Shown piece after piece: positions 1 through 8,648 of a stretch of 44,154 bases of DNA. Source of the DNA: a virus; the IMG/VR virus record IMGVR_UViG_3300007735_000738, positions 1-44,154 of that record, one strand, 5' to 3'. The position numbers and the translations under genes are program-made. The notes under the pieces are model-generated. The model saw only the letters and a list, made by a program, of their open reading frames with translations, was not told the DNA's origin and did no database searches. Positions within the stretch are counted from its first letter, which is position 1. The number at the start of each line of letters is the position of its first letter.

Positions 1-270
1 GCTCCTGCCGTTCCCGCTACTCCTGCGGCTCCTGCTCCTACCGAGGTTACTCCCACTCCTGCTCCTGCCGAGGTTACTCCCACTCCTACGGCTCCTGCCG
101 TTACCGCTACTCCTGCGGCTCCTGCTCCTACCGAAGTTACTCCCACTCCTACGGCTCCTGCGGTCGCCGCTACTCCCCCCGCTCCTACCGAGGTTACTCC
201 TGCCCCTAAACCTACCGAGGTAGCTCCCACTCCTACGGCTCCTGCGGTCACCGCCACTGCTCCTGCTCCT
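1..270 (+). repeat. Imperfect tandem Pro/Ala/Thr-coding repeat
   Basis: Words such as GCTCCTACCGAGGTTACTCC and CCCACTCCTACGGCTCCTGC recur many times in the first 270 bases, all in the reading frame of the giant protein. They encode units like TEVTPTPTAPAV. The spacing varies, so this is a degenerate array, probably a flexible linker, and it may continue upstream of the window. Confidence 0.85.
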
Positions 271-3200
271 CTCGCACCCGAACTGCAGGCACCTAATCCG
301 GACGCACAGGCATACGAAGACGAACTGGTCAACGAAGCCCTGAGCGCAGGAACCAAGGTACCACAGCGTACGGTAGAACGGATTCGTAAAGATCTTAAAG
401 GGACTGGATGGTACCCCGGTCAGTATCAAGCAGAGATCCGCAAACTTCGTGAACGCATCAAAGCTCGTCTAGAGACAGCACCTGCACCGTCACCCGCTGC
501 TGCAACGGCACCGACAACGATTGCAGCACTTCCCGCCGAACAGGAAACATTGGTTCAAGAGAGCCTGCAAAAAGGCGGCGTACCGTCTACGGCCACAATC
601 AAAAGCAGACTTAAAGATGCGGGGACAGAACAGCACCAAGCGGTACGTAAGGAAAGTATACGTAGGTTGGCTACAAACTATGGCGTGGAATACTCCGATA
701 CCTTGGACATGGTTAAGGACTTCGAGAAGAAAGATTCTTTGCCAGTGCGTCTTGTGCCGTCTGCTGAAGAAGGCGTAAGCACTGTCGAACCAGTTTTCGT
801 CAATAACCCCGATGTCACGGCACGTCAACTAGACAAGGGATACTCTCTTACTGTACCCGAAAATATGCGTAGTCGTGTGGCTCCGGGTATCACTTTCGAT
901 CAGAATACTGGACAGGTCACTTCGGCCCAGTCTCGCGGGTTCACAGTACAAAAACTGGGAGAACTGGCGAAACAGGTTCGTGATTCAAGGGTTAAGGTGG
1001 AGGGGTACGCCGACATCAACTCGGAAGCGGACATGGCTAAAGTACGGGCGGGGGTGCAGAAACTCAGCGCGAACAAAGATTTTAAGCCAACTTTACTTGG
1101 GGTCGTTAAGCGATTGGCCGAGTTTAATACCGACCTGCCAGTAACTGATAAGAGTATACTGGAGACAAAAGCTTTGTCTATCTGGGTAGACGGGCAACTC
1201 CGGAATAAACCCGTTGACCCAGCAACGGCTTGGAAATTTGCCGAGAGGAAGCTGGCTCCCAAATTAGCGGTGCGTGTACAGGAAGAGTCCATGCAGGCTG
1301 CATATACTGAGGGCGGTAAAACTTTGGAGGATGTACTGCCGTCAGAGGAACCTACGCAAGACGAACTCGATACCGAAGCCGAACAAGAGGCTGCTGTTGC
1401 TGCGGCTGCTGCGGAGACGGGTGAAGTCTACAAGCCAGAAGCCGAAACAGGGAAGGTTACGACAGCGGCACGCGCAAGTCGTATATCGTATGATCGGGCG
1501 AAGGCTCTCGTGGACAACCCGAAACCTCCAGCAAATCTGGGTAAAGCTGCTAAAGCCCAGTTTGCTCAGTTTTTGCAGGAAGCAAAAGATCTCCTTGAAT
1601 TTACCAAGGATATCCGTGCGCAACTCCTTAAGGATGGTATCAGTGCCAAGGAATACGGAACGTGGACATACGATGACTTCGCCAACGTGGATGTCGGCAA
1701 TACTGGCGTGGTTCTAGAATCCAGCACCCGCGACGAAAGCCCTTATATCCGCGAGCAGATTGCGTGGCTTGATAATGTTGCCAGCCAGTTAGGTGTTCCG
1801 GATGCAGGGTTCTTCACACCCGAACAATTTACTGCGATAGCGAAATACTACGCGGATAAGTACCGTTCCTACTTTGATTCGGGTAACGTAATGTTGCCAG
1901 TGGATTCCGTAGTTACGGACACGGAAAATTTACAAAAGTTGTTCGAAGCTGGTGTCGGACAAGCCAGCGTTTACCGAGCCAAGTTGCAGGAACTCCAAGA
2001 AAACTATCCCGGAATACGTAAGATAGTCTACTCCACAAAGAGACTGGCGACAGCTTGGTATGATCCAAAGTATCCCGGCATGGTGTTCTTCAACCCCGTG
2101 CAATTGGAGCGCGAGATTGCTGGGCTAACTGATTCCGAGGCTTTCCCGATCCTGCGTGCTGTGATGGATGAGGAGTACGATCACTATGTTACTATTGGAG
2201 TTATTTCTCCTCAACAAGCTGCCAGCATAGTAGAGGGACTTAGCGATACTACACTGAATAAGGTGTTAGATGAATATGTTCCCGTAGATAATTTTGAAAC
2301 TCCTGCGGATAGACAGGCAGTTATAGATGAGTTGATGCGCAATCCCGACTCTATTGGTTACGAGTATTTACGGATGATTCGTCAGCGCATGAAAAGCGGT
2401 CTCACTACAGAAGATCTTACCAACAATATACCACAAAGCGTTAAAGATAAAATTTTCCAAATGCTGCGTGCATTGATTGCTAAACTAAAAACTAGACTCC
2501 TCGTATATAAAGATCCGGTGCTGGCGCATACAGTTAAGGCCATTCAACACGGGTATAGGGTGATGGAGATCCGCGAGGAGATTCGTAAATTATCTCCGGA
2601 AGATCAAGAGGCCCTTTATGATGATCCAAAATTATATAGGCAATTATTTACAAAACCATCGCAGGGTATCTTTGGACCTAAGAAAGCTGCCGTAGATAAT
2701 GTAAAAGAAGCTCAAAAAATAAAAATTGGGACTAACTATTGGGTAAAATCTGATGGATCGGTAATAGATATCTATGAAGAAGTTATGGGTAGAATATCCC
2801 CGGATGATGAATCTTTTAGTGCTACGCACGGAGGTTATGTAAAACAATGGATAACTGATAGACTAAAAGGATTTTGGCCTGACGCTAACGAAGTTACTAT
2901 TGCTACAGATATGCGCAATACTGTAAGGCGTTTAATGAATGAGGATGTTTCCCTGCAAGAAAGTGTTAGCGATGAAGAAGCGGATATCTTGTATACTGAA
3001 GAAGCAGACCTTGCGGAAGCTATGGGGCAAGAACCTCCAGATAGAGATGCTTTCATAGCTGAACTTAAAAATAAAAATCGTCAAGCATCTCCGATAACTT
3101 ACGTTCAAGCCGCGCAAGAAGCTGGTTGGGCTCGTGTATCTAGCGTTCCACACATGGTAAAAAGGCGTGTGGCTAAGTCTGGTGGCGAAGTATTCAAAAA

Positions 3201-6200
3201 TATAGTGTCTGAATACGTAGAATCTAAACTGGGGACTGGGGCGAGGAAAACTTTGGATGAAGTTGGTAGAGTCAATAAATTACAAAATGTACCTTCTGGT
3301 GCTCTTAGGTTAGAAGTTAAAGAATTTCCAACCAATATTCGCATATTCAGAGATCTACCCGACCAAGACCCATGGACTACTTTTTATGCATTGCCCGGAA
3401 AGCGCACAAGGGGGACGCGCACATCCAATAAAGTTTTCCGTAAAGGCGGTGTATTTTCCTCTGGACTCTTCACTCCGAAGCAGAGGGATATCATTCTTGC
3501 GGGTAAGAGCGAGGTAGCAGCGGCGAACAACGAATTTAAATTTACCCTTGAGGCCTTAGATAGGGCTGTGAAGAAAGCGTATGGCAATAAGCCTCCGACT
3601 GACGTTATTAATAGAGTTCTCGGATCCACGGAGAATCCGCTCACGGATACGCAGGTTCAAGATCTCAGGGACTATGCAAAGACATTAAGAGCAAGCAAGC
3701 TAAGCAATGATGAGATAAACGAGAAAGTTTCCGCTCGTAAAGCAGTATTCCGTAATGACAACCAAAATGCTCAGAGGACACAGATTGCAGCAGACCTAGC
3801 TACCTTGGATCCGAAGGTAGCGCAGACCATCACGGCCATGCGTCAAAAATTGGATGCGCTTTCCACCAAGATGATCGAGGGTGGCTACATCGCCCAAGAA
3901 CTGATTCCGGTATTTGAGGGCAACATGGAGTTGTACCTACATCGTAATTACGCAATCTATAACGACCCCATCTGGAAAGAATACATGACCAACCCGCAGA
4001 CAGCGGAGCATATGAAGATCCGGACGGAATTCGAAAAACTGGCTACCGATCGTGCCGTGGCTGAAAAGATAGCCGACCTTCGTCGTGAGTCGCGCAAGAT
4101 TGATCCGACAAAGGTAATCTCCGTGGCCGATGCCAAGAAAGAAGTTCAAAACAATCATGCGGATTGGGTGGCTCGTCGCGTAGACGAAATCACCACGGAC
4201 TTCCTTAACGTAGCGGACGAGGATAGCTACAAGTTTTTCGTCAACGGTACATCTATACCCGGAAAACGTAGTTTGAATATCCTCAAGGTCAGGGGACAGT
4301 TGCCTAAAGAAGTCAGGGACTTCTGGGGCGAGGAGAAAGACATCAAGCTGAACTTTGCCCACGCCGCAGGGAAGATGGCATCCTTTATTTCGGCTACGGA
4401 TACTGCCAGAAATTTGCTCGATAATGGTATTAGCGAAGGATTTATCTGGAAAAAGAACTACGACAACCGTGTGGTATTCAATGGGAAAACACGGAAGTAC
4501 GATGTGATCCTTGGCGATGTCCGTAAAGAAGGCTTCAATACGGAGGCAGAGGCTGAGACTTGGAGACAGGCTGAGTATCCCGCAGCGGCGTCTAAACTCA
4601 TGTCCTCCGTGCATCCAAAGGGTTGGGTTCCTCTGATCAAGAAAGGAACGAATCCCCAGAGCATCGCACCCTTGGACGGAGCCTACGGACCTCCGGAATT
4701 GAGAGATGCCTTGAATCAGGCGTTCAATCCACAGGCAACGGCTGGCTGGGCCAACTGGTTTAGTGCGCTATCTCTCGCCGCCATGTCGGCTAAAACAATT
4801 GGATATATACCACGCTCCGTGGTCCGCAACTTCTTGGGTAACCCATTGATCGTCCTTTCCAAGGGCATGTTTAATTTGGGCGATCCTATGTCCATGGTCA
4901 AATCCATGGCCGATGGTTTTAAAGTAGCTGGCCTCAATGTTGGGTTGCGCGGAGAGAAGTTGCTTAAGGTACAACCTCTATTGCAGAAATTGGTTCGCCT
5001 AGGAGTAGTTGGGGATACCCTCAGCGGAGGGCTTTTGAAAAAACTCTACGAAGATAACAATGAGATTCCGATCATCAAAGCTCTTTACTCTGACACACCT
5101 TACGACAGCAAACTGAAAAACCTTGGTGCTAGTGTCGCCAAGAAAATTGGAACTGCCTATAGCAAGGCAGCAGATATCTATCAGGGTGTCGATGATATCT
5201 GGAAAGTGTATGCTTGGCAGCAGGAACGCATGAACCAAGCTAAAGCCAACCCCGGCATGACTGATGAACAGCTTGATGAAGCTGCTGCTTATGTGGTGCG
5301 CAATACACTGCCAACATACAGCTTGTCTCCCCAGATAACTAAAGAGCTACGCAGGATTCCGGTTCTGGCACCGTTCATTACTTGGACGAGCGAAGTTCTT
5401 CGCACCACCAGCAATGGTATATCGATAGCCAACTCCGAGATCAAAGAGGGTTTGGCTACCAAAAATAAGGCAATGTATGCCAATGGTATATCTCGTTGGG
5501 CAGGACTGATTGGTGCACTGGGTATTATACCTGTTGCAGCAGCCGTATCGAAGGCTGTTTTTGGTAATACCGATGACGATGACGAGGCTGTACGTAATCT
5601 TGTACGTGACTGGCAGAAGAACTCGGAGATCATGCTTTTGGACAAACCAAAAGACGGGAAGGTGAAGTACGTTGATCTTAGCTATCTTGACCCGTTCCAA
5701 GTATTCAAGGAGCCCGTGATCGCCGCTATGCGAGGATTTAACTCTGGGGATGACCTCATGAAAGTAGCATACGATACTGGGCGCGAGGCTCTTCGTCCCG
5801 TGCTGTCGGAACAGCTTTTATTCGGAGCCGTACTGGATGCAATGCGAAACCAGACAGCGGATGGTATGCGGATCACCAATCCGCAAGATACTATAACCAA
5901 GCAGACTTACGACAAGATCATGCACGTGACATCTATCCTTACCCCCGGAGTACTGGCCGATACCATCCCCAATATTATGAAAGGGGCAGAGGGCAAGATC
6001 TCTAGTTCTGGAAAAGTGTATAGCCTCAGTAATGAAGTATACAGTGCTCTGCTTGGTCAGAAGATCAGCGAGATGGACGCACAGACTAGCCTTCGCCAAA
6101 AGATGGGTGCTTACAAGCGCGGCAATATGGACGCTACCAGTCTATTTACGAATACGCTTCTTAACCGTGGAACTATTGAGCCGGGGGATGTTGTCTATGC

Positions 6201-6498
6201 ATACGAGAATGCAAATAGGGCCAAGCAGGATCTCTTCAATGAAATGAAGAAAGCCTTCGATAGTGCCGTGCAACTGGGTGTGCCCAAGCAACAAGCGGCA
6301 GCGATCCTCATGGGCCAAGGAACTGGGGAAGGACTGAGCAAAGATATCGTTAGAGAAGTTATCAGTGGGCAGTACGTACCGTACATGCCCTCCAATATTA
6401 CCCTAGAACGTGTTGTCACTAGGCCGAATGGCAATGAGCGTATCGCTGAATTACGTAAGTACTTAATTGAAAAGCAGCGTAACAAGGGTGGGCAGTAG
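1..6498 (+). CDS. Giant polyvalent virion-associated protein, 5' end outside the window
   Basis: The frame is open from base 1, so the visible 2,165 residues are the C-terminal part of a larger protein. It opens with a Pro/Ala/Thr repeat (residues 1-90), followed by helical charged segments. Near residues 700-730 there is a stretch resembling the peptidase-like domain of large polyvalent phage proteins, but the expected HExxH reads EEYDH (724-728). Around residues 1765-1810, motifs such as RNTLPTYSLSP and RRIPVLAPF match my memory of the LPD38-type domain of such proteins. A hydrophobic segment follows near 1833-1855. Proteins of this type are thought to be packaged in the head and ejected with the DNA. 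The stretch about 2620-3360 is visibly AT-richer than its flanks. The gene is followed at once by a small membrane peptide and a zinc-ribbon gene. The role is inferred from architecture, not from a catalytic motif. Confidence 0.88.
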   Translation, partial: APAVPATPAAPAPTEVTPTPAPAEVTPTPTAPAVTATPAAPAPTEVTPTPTAPAVAATPPAPTEVTPAPKPTEVAPTPTAPAVTATAPAPLAPELQAPNPDAQAYEDELVNEALSAGTKVPQRTVERIRKDLKGTGWYPGQYQAEIRKLRERIKARLETAPAPSPAAATAPTTIAALPAEQETLVQESLQKGGVPSTATIKSRLKDAGTEQHQAVRKESIRRLATNYGVEYSDTLDMVKDFEKKDSLPVRLVPSAEEGVSTVEPVFVNNPDVTARQLDKGYSLTVPENMRSRVAPGITFDQNTGQVTSAQSRGFTVQKLGELAKQVRDSRVKVEGYADINSEADMAKVRAGVQKLSANKDFKPTLLGVVKRLAEFNTDLPVTDKSILETKALSIWVDGQLRNKPVDPATAWKFAERKLAPKLAVRVQEESMQAAYTEGGKTLEDVLPSEEPTQDELDTEAEQEAAVAAAAAETGEVYKPEAETGKVTTAARASRISYDRAKALVDNPKPPANLGKAAKAQFAQFLQEAKDLLEFTKDIRAQLLKDGISAKEYGTWTYDDFANVDVGNTGVVLESSTRDESPYIREQIAWLDNVASQLGVPDAGFFTPEQFTAIAKYYADKYRSYFDSGNVMLPVDSVVTDTENLQKLFEAGVGQASVYRAKLQELQENYPGIRKIVYSTKRLATAWYDPKYPGMVFFNPVQLEREIAGLTDSEAFPILRAVMDEEYDHYVTIGVISPQQAASIVEGLSDTTLNKVLDEYVPVDNFETPADRQAVIDELMRNPDSIGYEYLRMIRQRMKSGLTTEDLTNNIPQSVKDKIFQMLRALIAKLKTRLLVYKDPVLAHTVKAIQHGYRVMEIREEIRKLSPEDQEALYDDPKLYRQLFTKPSQGIFGPKKAAVDNVKEAQKIKIGTNYWVKSDGSVIDIYEEVMGRISPDDESFSATHGGYVKQWITDRLKGFWPDANEVTIATDMRNTVRRLMNEDVSLQESVSDEEADILYTEEADLAEAMGQEPPDRDAFIAELKNKNRQASPITYVQAAQEAGWARVSSVPHMVKRRVAKSGGEVFKNIVSEYVESKLGTGARKTLDEVGRVNKLQNVPSGALRLEVKEFPTNIRIFRDLPDQDPWTTFYALPGKRTRGTRTSNKVFRKGGVFSSGLFTPKQRDIILAGKSEVAAANNEFKFTLEALDRAVKKAYGNKPPTDVINRVLGSTENPLTDTQVQDLRDYAKTLRASKLSNDEINEKVSARKAVFRNDNQNAQRTQIAADLATLDPKVAQTITAMRQKLDALSTKMIEGGYIAQELIPVFEGNMELYLHRNYAIYNDPIWKEYMTNPQTAEHMKIRTEFEKLATDRAVAEKIADLRRESRKIDPTKVISVADAKKEVQNNHADWVARRVDEITTDFLNVADEDSYKFFVNGTSIPGKRSLNILKVRGQLPKEVRDFWGEEKDIKLNFAHAAGKMASFISATDTARNLLDNGISEGFIWKKNYDNRVVFNGKTRKYDVILGDVRKEGFNTEAEAETWRQAEYPAAASKLMSSVHPKGWVPLIKKGTNPQSIAPLDGAYGPPELRDALNQAFNPQATAGWANWFSALSLAAMSAKTIGYIPRSVVRNFLGNPLIVLSKGMFNLGDPMSMVKSMADGFKVAGLNVGLRGEKLLKVQPLLQKLVRLGVVGDTLSGGLLKKLYEDNNEIPIIKALYSDTPYDSKLKNLGASVAKKIGTAYSKAADIYQGVDDIWKVYAWQQERMNQAKANPGMTDEQLDEAAAYVVRNTLPTYSLSPQITKELRRIPVLAPFITWTSEVLRTTSNGISIANSEIKEGLATKNKAMYANGISRWAGLIGALGIIPVAAAVSKAVFGNTDDDDEAVRNLVRDWQKNSEIMLLDKPKDGKVKYVDLSYLDPFQVFKEPVIAAMRGFNSGDDLMKVAYDTGREALRPVLSEQLLFGAVLDAMRNQTADGMRITNPQDTITKQTYDKIMHVTSILTPGVLADTIPNIMKGAEGKISSSGKVYSLSNEVYSALLGQKISEMDAQTSLRQKMGAYKRGNMDATSLFTNTLLNRGTIEPGDVVYAYENANRAKQDLFNEMKKAFDSAVQLGVPKQQAAAILMGQGTGEGLSKDIVREVISGQYVPYMPSNITLERVVTRPNGNERIAELRKYLIEKQRNKGGQ

Positions 6499-6523
6499 TA
6501 TAAAAGGCAGTAGGAATAGGCCC

Positions 6524-6604
6524 ATGACGAACATGGACGCGGACACGGCCTTGATTGGTATTGTGATGATGTCTACTTTGGTTAGTGTGTTATCCATAAA
6601 ATGA
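6524..6604 (+). CDS. 26-residue membrane micro-protein
   Basis: This tiny ORF starts at ATG 6524, preceded by the purine-rich TAGGAATAGG, a good ribosome binding site. It begins MTNMDADTAL and is then almost wholly hydrophobic (residues 9-24: ALIGIVMMSTLVSVLS), so a single membrane helix is likely. Its TGA stop overlaps the ATG of the next gene as ATGA (6601-6604). The downstream gene has no ribosome binding site of its own, which supports translational coupling. The function is unknown; a holin-like or virion accessory role is possible but unsupported. Confidence 0.6.
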   Translation: MTNMDADTALIGIVMMSTLVSVLSIK

Positions 6605-7194
6605 TCAAGTTAAAGATTGATAATGTGGTTCCCAGCGGAGGCTGGGTTTATGTGCATCCGTACACGGAGTTTAAGATTACAGCCCCGACTTGGAATGATC
6701 TGATTACTCGCATACGAAGCTACCGTCTGGCTAATGGCATGTCTTTAGGACCCAACTTCGAAGAGACCATTGGTAGCGAGGTCTGTCAGCAGCAGGGGTG
6801 GGGTGAACCGCGCTGTCTTCAAGAAGAACCTACGCCTTTGAAACAGAGGGTTCTTGGTATGCATGATGTGGTGAGTTTTCTAAAAGTTCTAAAGCATTGG
6901 CTACTTCAAAATCCAACTCTAGTGGAGCAAGAAGAGGCTGATCGTAGGGCGTATATTTGCACAACATGTCCGTACAACGTAAACGTTCAAGGCTGTGCAG
7001 GCTGTACCAATATTGCGAGTATGATCTTCAACGCCACGGGCGACAGACAGACTCCTCACGATACGCAGTTACGCAACTGCCAAGTATGCGGCTGCGTCAA
7101 TAAAGTGCAGGTCTGGGTGCCCAAGGAAACCTTGGATCAAGGGCTCACTCCGGAGATGAGAGAAAGCCTACCGGATTGGTGCTGGAAGAAGTAG
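6601..7194 (+). CDS. Phage zinc-ribbon protein of unknown function
   Basis: This is a 197-residue protein. Its C-terminal third has a Cys-rich arrangement (CTTCPY, CAGC, then CQVCGC) over residues 119-162, typical of one or two zinc ribbons. The N-terminal half begins MIKLKIDNVVPSGGW and shows no motif I recognise. The start at 6601 overlaps the stop of the preceding 26-residue ORF and lacks a Shine-Dalgarno sequence, so coupled translation is likely. The last 50 bases overlap the convergent gene at 7145-7387. Position after the giant virion protein suggests a virion or assembly accessory, which is only an inference. Confidence 0.82.
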   Translation: MIKLKIDNVVPSGGWVYVHPYTEFKITAPTWNDLITRIRSYRLANGMSLGPNFEETIGSEVCQQQGWGEPRCLQEEPTPLKQRVLGMHDVVSFLKVLKHWLLQNPTLVEQEEADRRAYICTTCPYNVNVQGCAGCTNIASMIFNATGDRQTPHDTQLRNCQVCGCVNKVQVWVPKETLDQGLTPEMRESLPDWCWKK

Positions 7195-7387
7195 TCTCCG
7201 ATGGCGGCGGTCGCTGGCCAGCGGCTACAATATTCTCCTCCAGCTTGCGTACCCGTTGGCGCAGGGCCTGCAGTATATCGGTTATAGATTTTTCGCTAGA
7301 TCTCTGGACCTCGGCCCAGAACGCTAGGTGTTCAAGGCCTCTGATTAGGGCCGCTCGTCTTTGTGGTTCTGTGTGTCTGTAGTTCAT
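7145..7387 (-). CDS. Small coiled-coil protein, last gene of the leftward block
   Basis: This 80-residue product has a central helical, probably coiled-coil segment (about residues 28-52, SEKSITDILQALRQRVRKLEE) and a low-complexity Ser/Thr/Pro tail. It overlaps the end of the lipoprotein gene upstream by 56 bases and the end of the convergent zinc-ribbon gene by 50 bases. No membrane segment is visible. Together with the lipoprotein next to it one may think of a spanin pair, but the lack of a membrane anchor argues against it acting as an inner-membrane spanin. Function unknown. Confidence 0.55.
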   Translation of the reverse strand: MNYRHTEPQRRAALIRGLEHLAFWAEVQRSSEKSITDILQALRQRVRKLEENIVAAGQRPPPSETTSSSTNPVGFLSSPE

Positions 7388-7613
7388 GTATGCTGAAATC
7401 GGGTTGGTAGTTACGCATTAGTGAGTCGTAGATTTTTCCTTTGGGTGCGGTGACCCTACGGACAGTATCTACAAAGTTTACCCAAGACATCTCAAATGGG
7501 GCGTTCCATTCTTCCACGGACGGAAAGTTCCAAGGGTAGGGGCGCGGAGGGTACGAAGATACGCACCCGCATAGTGCTGCCGCTAGGATCGCTCCTTGAA
7601 TTCGTAGAACCAT
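7332..7613 (-). CDS. Putative phage lipoprotein
   Basis: From ATG 7613 the protein begins MVLRIQGAILAAALCGCVSS, a short basic start, a hydrophobic core and an L-C-G-C lipobox, so a type II signal peptide with lipidation on Cys17 is likely. The mature part is Pro- and Trp-rich at its start (YPPRPYPWNF). A longer in-frame start exists at 7640 (MGERKRRRP), also with weak ribosome binding bases. I prefer 7613 because it gives a standard signal peptide length. A Pro-rich lipoprotein near phage accessory genes could be an outer spanin, but no inner spanin is evident. It overlaps both neighbours. Confidence 0.6.
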   Translation of the reverse strand: MVLRIQGAILAAALCGCVSSYPPRPYPWNFPSVEEWNAPFEMSWVNFVDTVRRVTAPKGKIYDSLMRNYQPDFSIHELQTHRTTKTSGPNQRP

Positions 7614-8233
7614 AGGTCTTCTTCGCTTTCGCTCACCCATCTTGATCCGCTGCTTTCACAGGAGAACTCGTGACCGAATACTTTCCAGTCTGGTTTTTTA
7701 TGGAACTTGGTACAGATGAACGATCCACCGTCCATCCAAAGGACTCGGTTGTTGGGTTGGATAAAGTATTGCCCACCCGAACCACGGAATACGTGACCGC
7801 ATTTGTGTCCTGCTGCCATCTCTCCATACCCACTGGAGTACTGGGGACCCATGCACCAGTCAAGGGTGAACATGTACTGCGCTTTGTGAAGCGTCTTGTT
7901 CTTGAGCATGATGTTGGCCGAACGGTTCTTGCAATACTCAAGAATGGTAGCCGAGCAGTAATAGCTCAGTGAATCCCATAGCTGAACCCAGTCGAGTGGG
8001 AACTCCGTGCCGCCCTCCTTCTCTGAGTGGAGGTAGTGGATTGGGACGCGAGCGTGCTGACTGCCGTACTCCGTCATGATGGTGAACAGTCCACATCGCT
8101 GCGGTATGCTGGTAAAGGCCAGCACTTCGACGAGCATACGCTCACGTTTAATGTCCGGTTGCTCGTTAAACATGAACCCATAGTCAAGGTAGGCCATGAA
8201 TGTGGGTATGTTGATATTTAGGTAGTTACTCAT
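7583..8233 (-). CDS. Conserved phage protein of unknown function
   Basis: This 216-residue protein is rich in aromatic and Cys/His residues. It starts MSNYLNINIPTFMAYLDYGF and later contains SAGYGEMAAG-like and GHKCGHVFRG segments. I do not recognise a named family. There is no signal peptide or membrane segment. Its start overlaps the end of the deaminase gene by 8 bases and its end overlaps the lipoprotein gene, so it belongs to one transcription unit with the deaminase, glycosyltransferase and methyltransferase genes upstream. Confidence 0.8.
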   Translation of the reverse strand: MSNYLNINIPTFMAYLDYGFMFNEQPDIKRERMLVEVLAFTSIPQRCGLFTIMTEYGSQHARVPIHYLHSEKEGGTEFPLDWVQLWDSLSYYCSATILEYCKNRSANIMLKNKTLHKAQYMFTLDWCMGPQYSSGYGEMAAGHKCGHVFRGSGGQYFIQPNNRVLWMDGGSFICTKFHKKPDWKVFGHEFSCESSGSRWVSESEEDLWFYEFKERS

Positions 8234-8648
8234 GGATAGTTAAGAGAACATCAGCTTCGGCAAACATTGTTCTCGCGATCTCAAAGGATTCGGACCACCT
8301 AGCCACTGGAAACTCGGGACAATGGACCTCTGTGATTCCAGACTGAATAATTGCGGCAGCGCAATGGCAACAGGGTTGGAAAGGCCACACATAGATAGCG
8401 TAATCTTTAAGCTGTTCGTGCGCTGTAAGTATTGCGTTTGTTTCTGCGTGTACAACGTATTGCAGCTTCTTGTCGCGGTCTAACAATCGTTCGGGACTGT
8501 CCTCGACACCGCGAGGTAGTCCGTTAAAACCAATGCTGGCAATAGTGCGGTCTGGCCTAACGATGACCGCTCCGCATTGGGTACCGGGGTCTTTGCTCCA
8601 TTGGGCTACGTGTTTAGCCAAGTCCAAGAAGCGTTTATCCCATTTCAT
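8226..8648 (-). CDS. dCMP/cytidine deaminase family protein
   Basis: The protein (140 residues from ATG 8648) has the zinc-deaminase signature: HAETNAI supplies the zinc His and catalytic Glu, and QPCCHCA supplies the PCxxC zinc cysteines. The N-terminal half, with AVIVRP and GFNGLPRG, matches dCMP deaminases, which convert dCMP to dUMP for dTTP synthesis. The longer frame reaches 8744, but ATG 8648 overlaps the stop of the upstream glycosyltransferase as ATGA, which decides the start. Editing of host bases is less likely given the dCMP deaminase-like layout. Confidence 0.9.
   Translation of the reverse strand: MKWDKRFLDLAKHVAQWSKDPGTQCGAVIVRPDRTIASIGFNGLPRGVEDSPERLLDRDKKLQYVVHAETNAILTAHEQLKDYAIYVWPFQPCCHCAAAIIQSGITEVHCPEFPVARWSESFEIARTMFAEADVLLTIHE

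Noticed and set aside
3937-4614. 225-codon leftward open frame inside the giant gene
   Set aside because: Antisense shadow: no ribosome binding site, no motif, composition follows the codon structure of the sense gene.
550-6498. Treating the ATG at 550 as the start of the giant gene
   Set aside because: The same frame is open from base 1 and codes a coherent Pro/Ala/Thr repeat and helices before 550, so the gene begins outside the window.
7145-7613. Classical spanin pair from the lipoprotein and the 80-residue gene
   Set aside because: The 80-residue protein has no membrane segment, and the nested order of Rz/Rz1 is not present.
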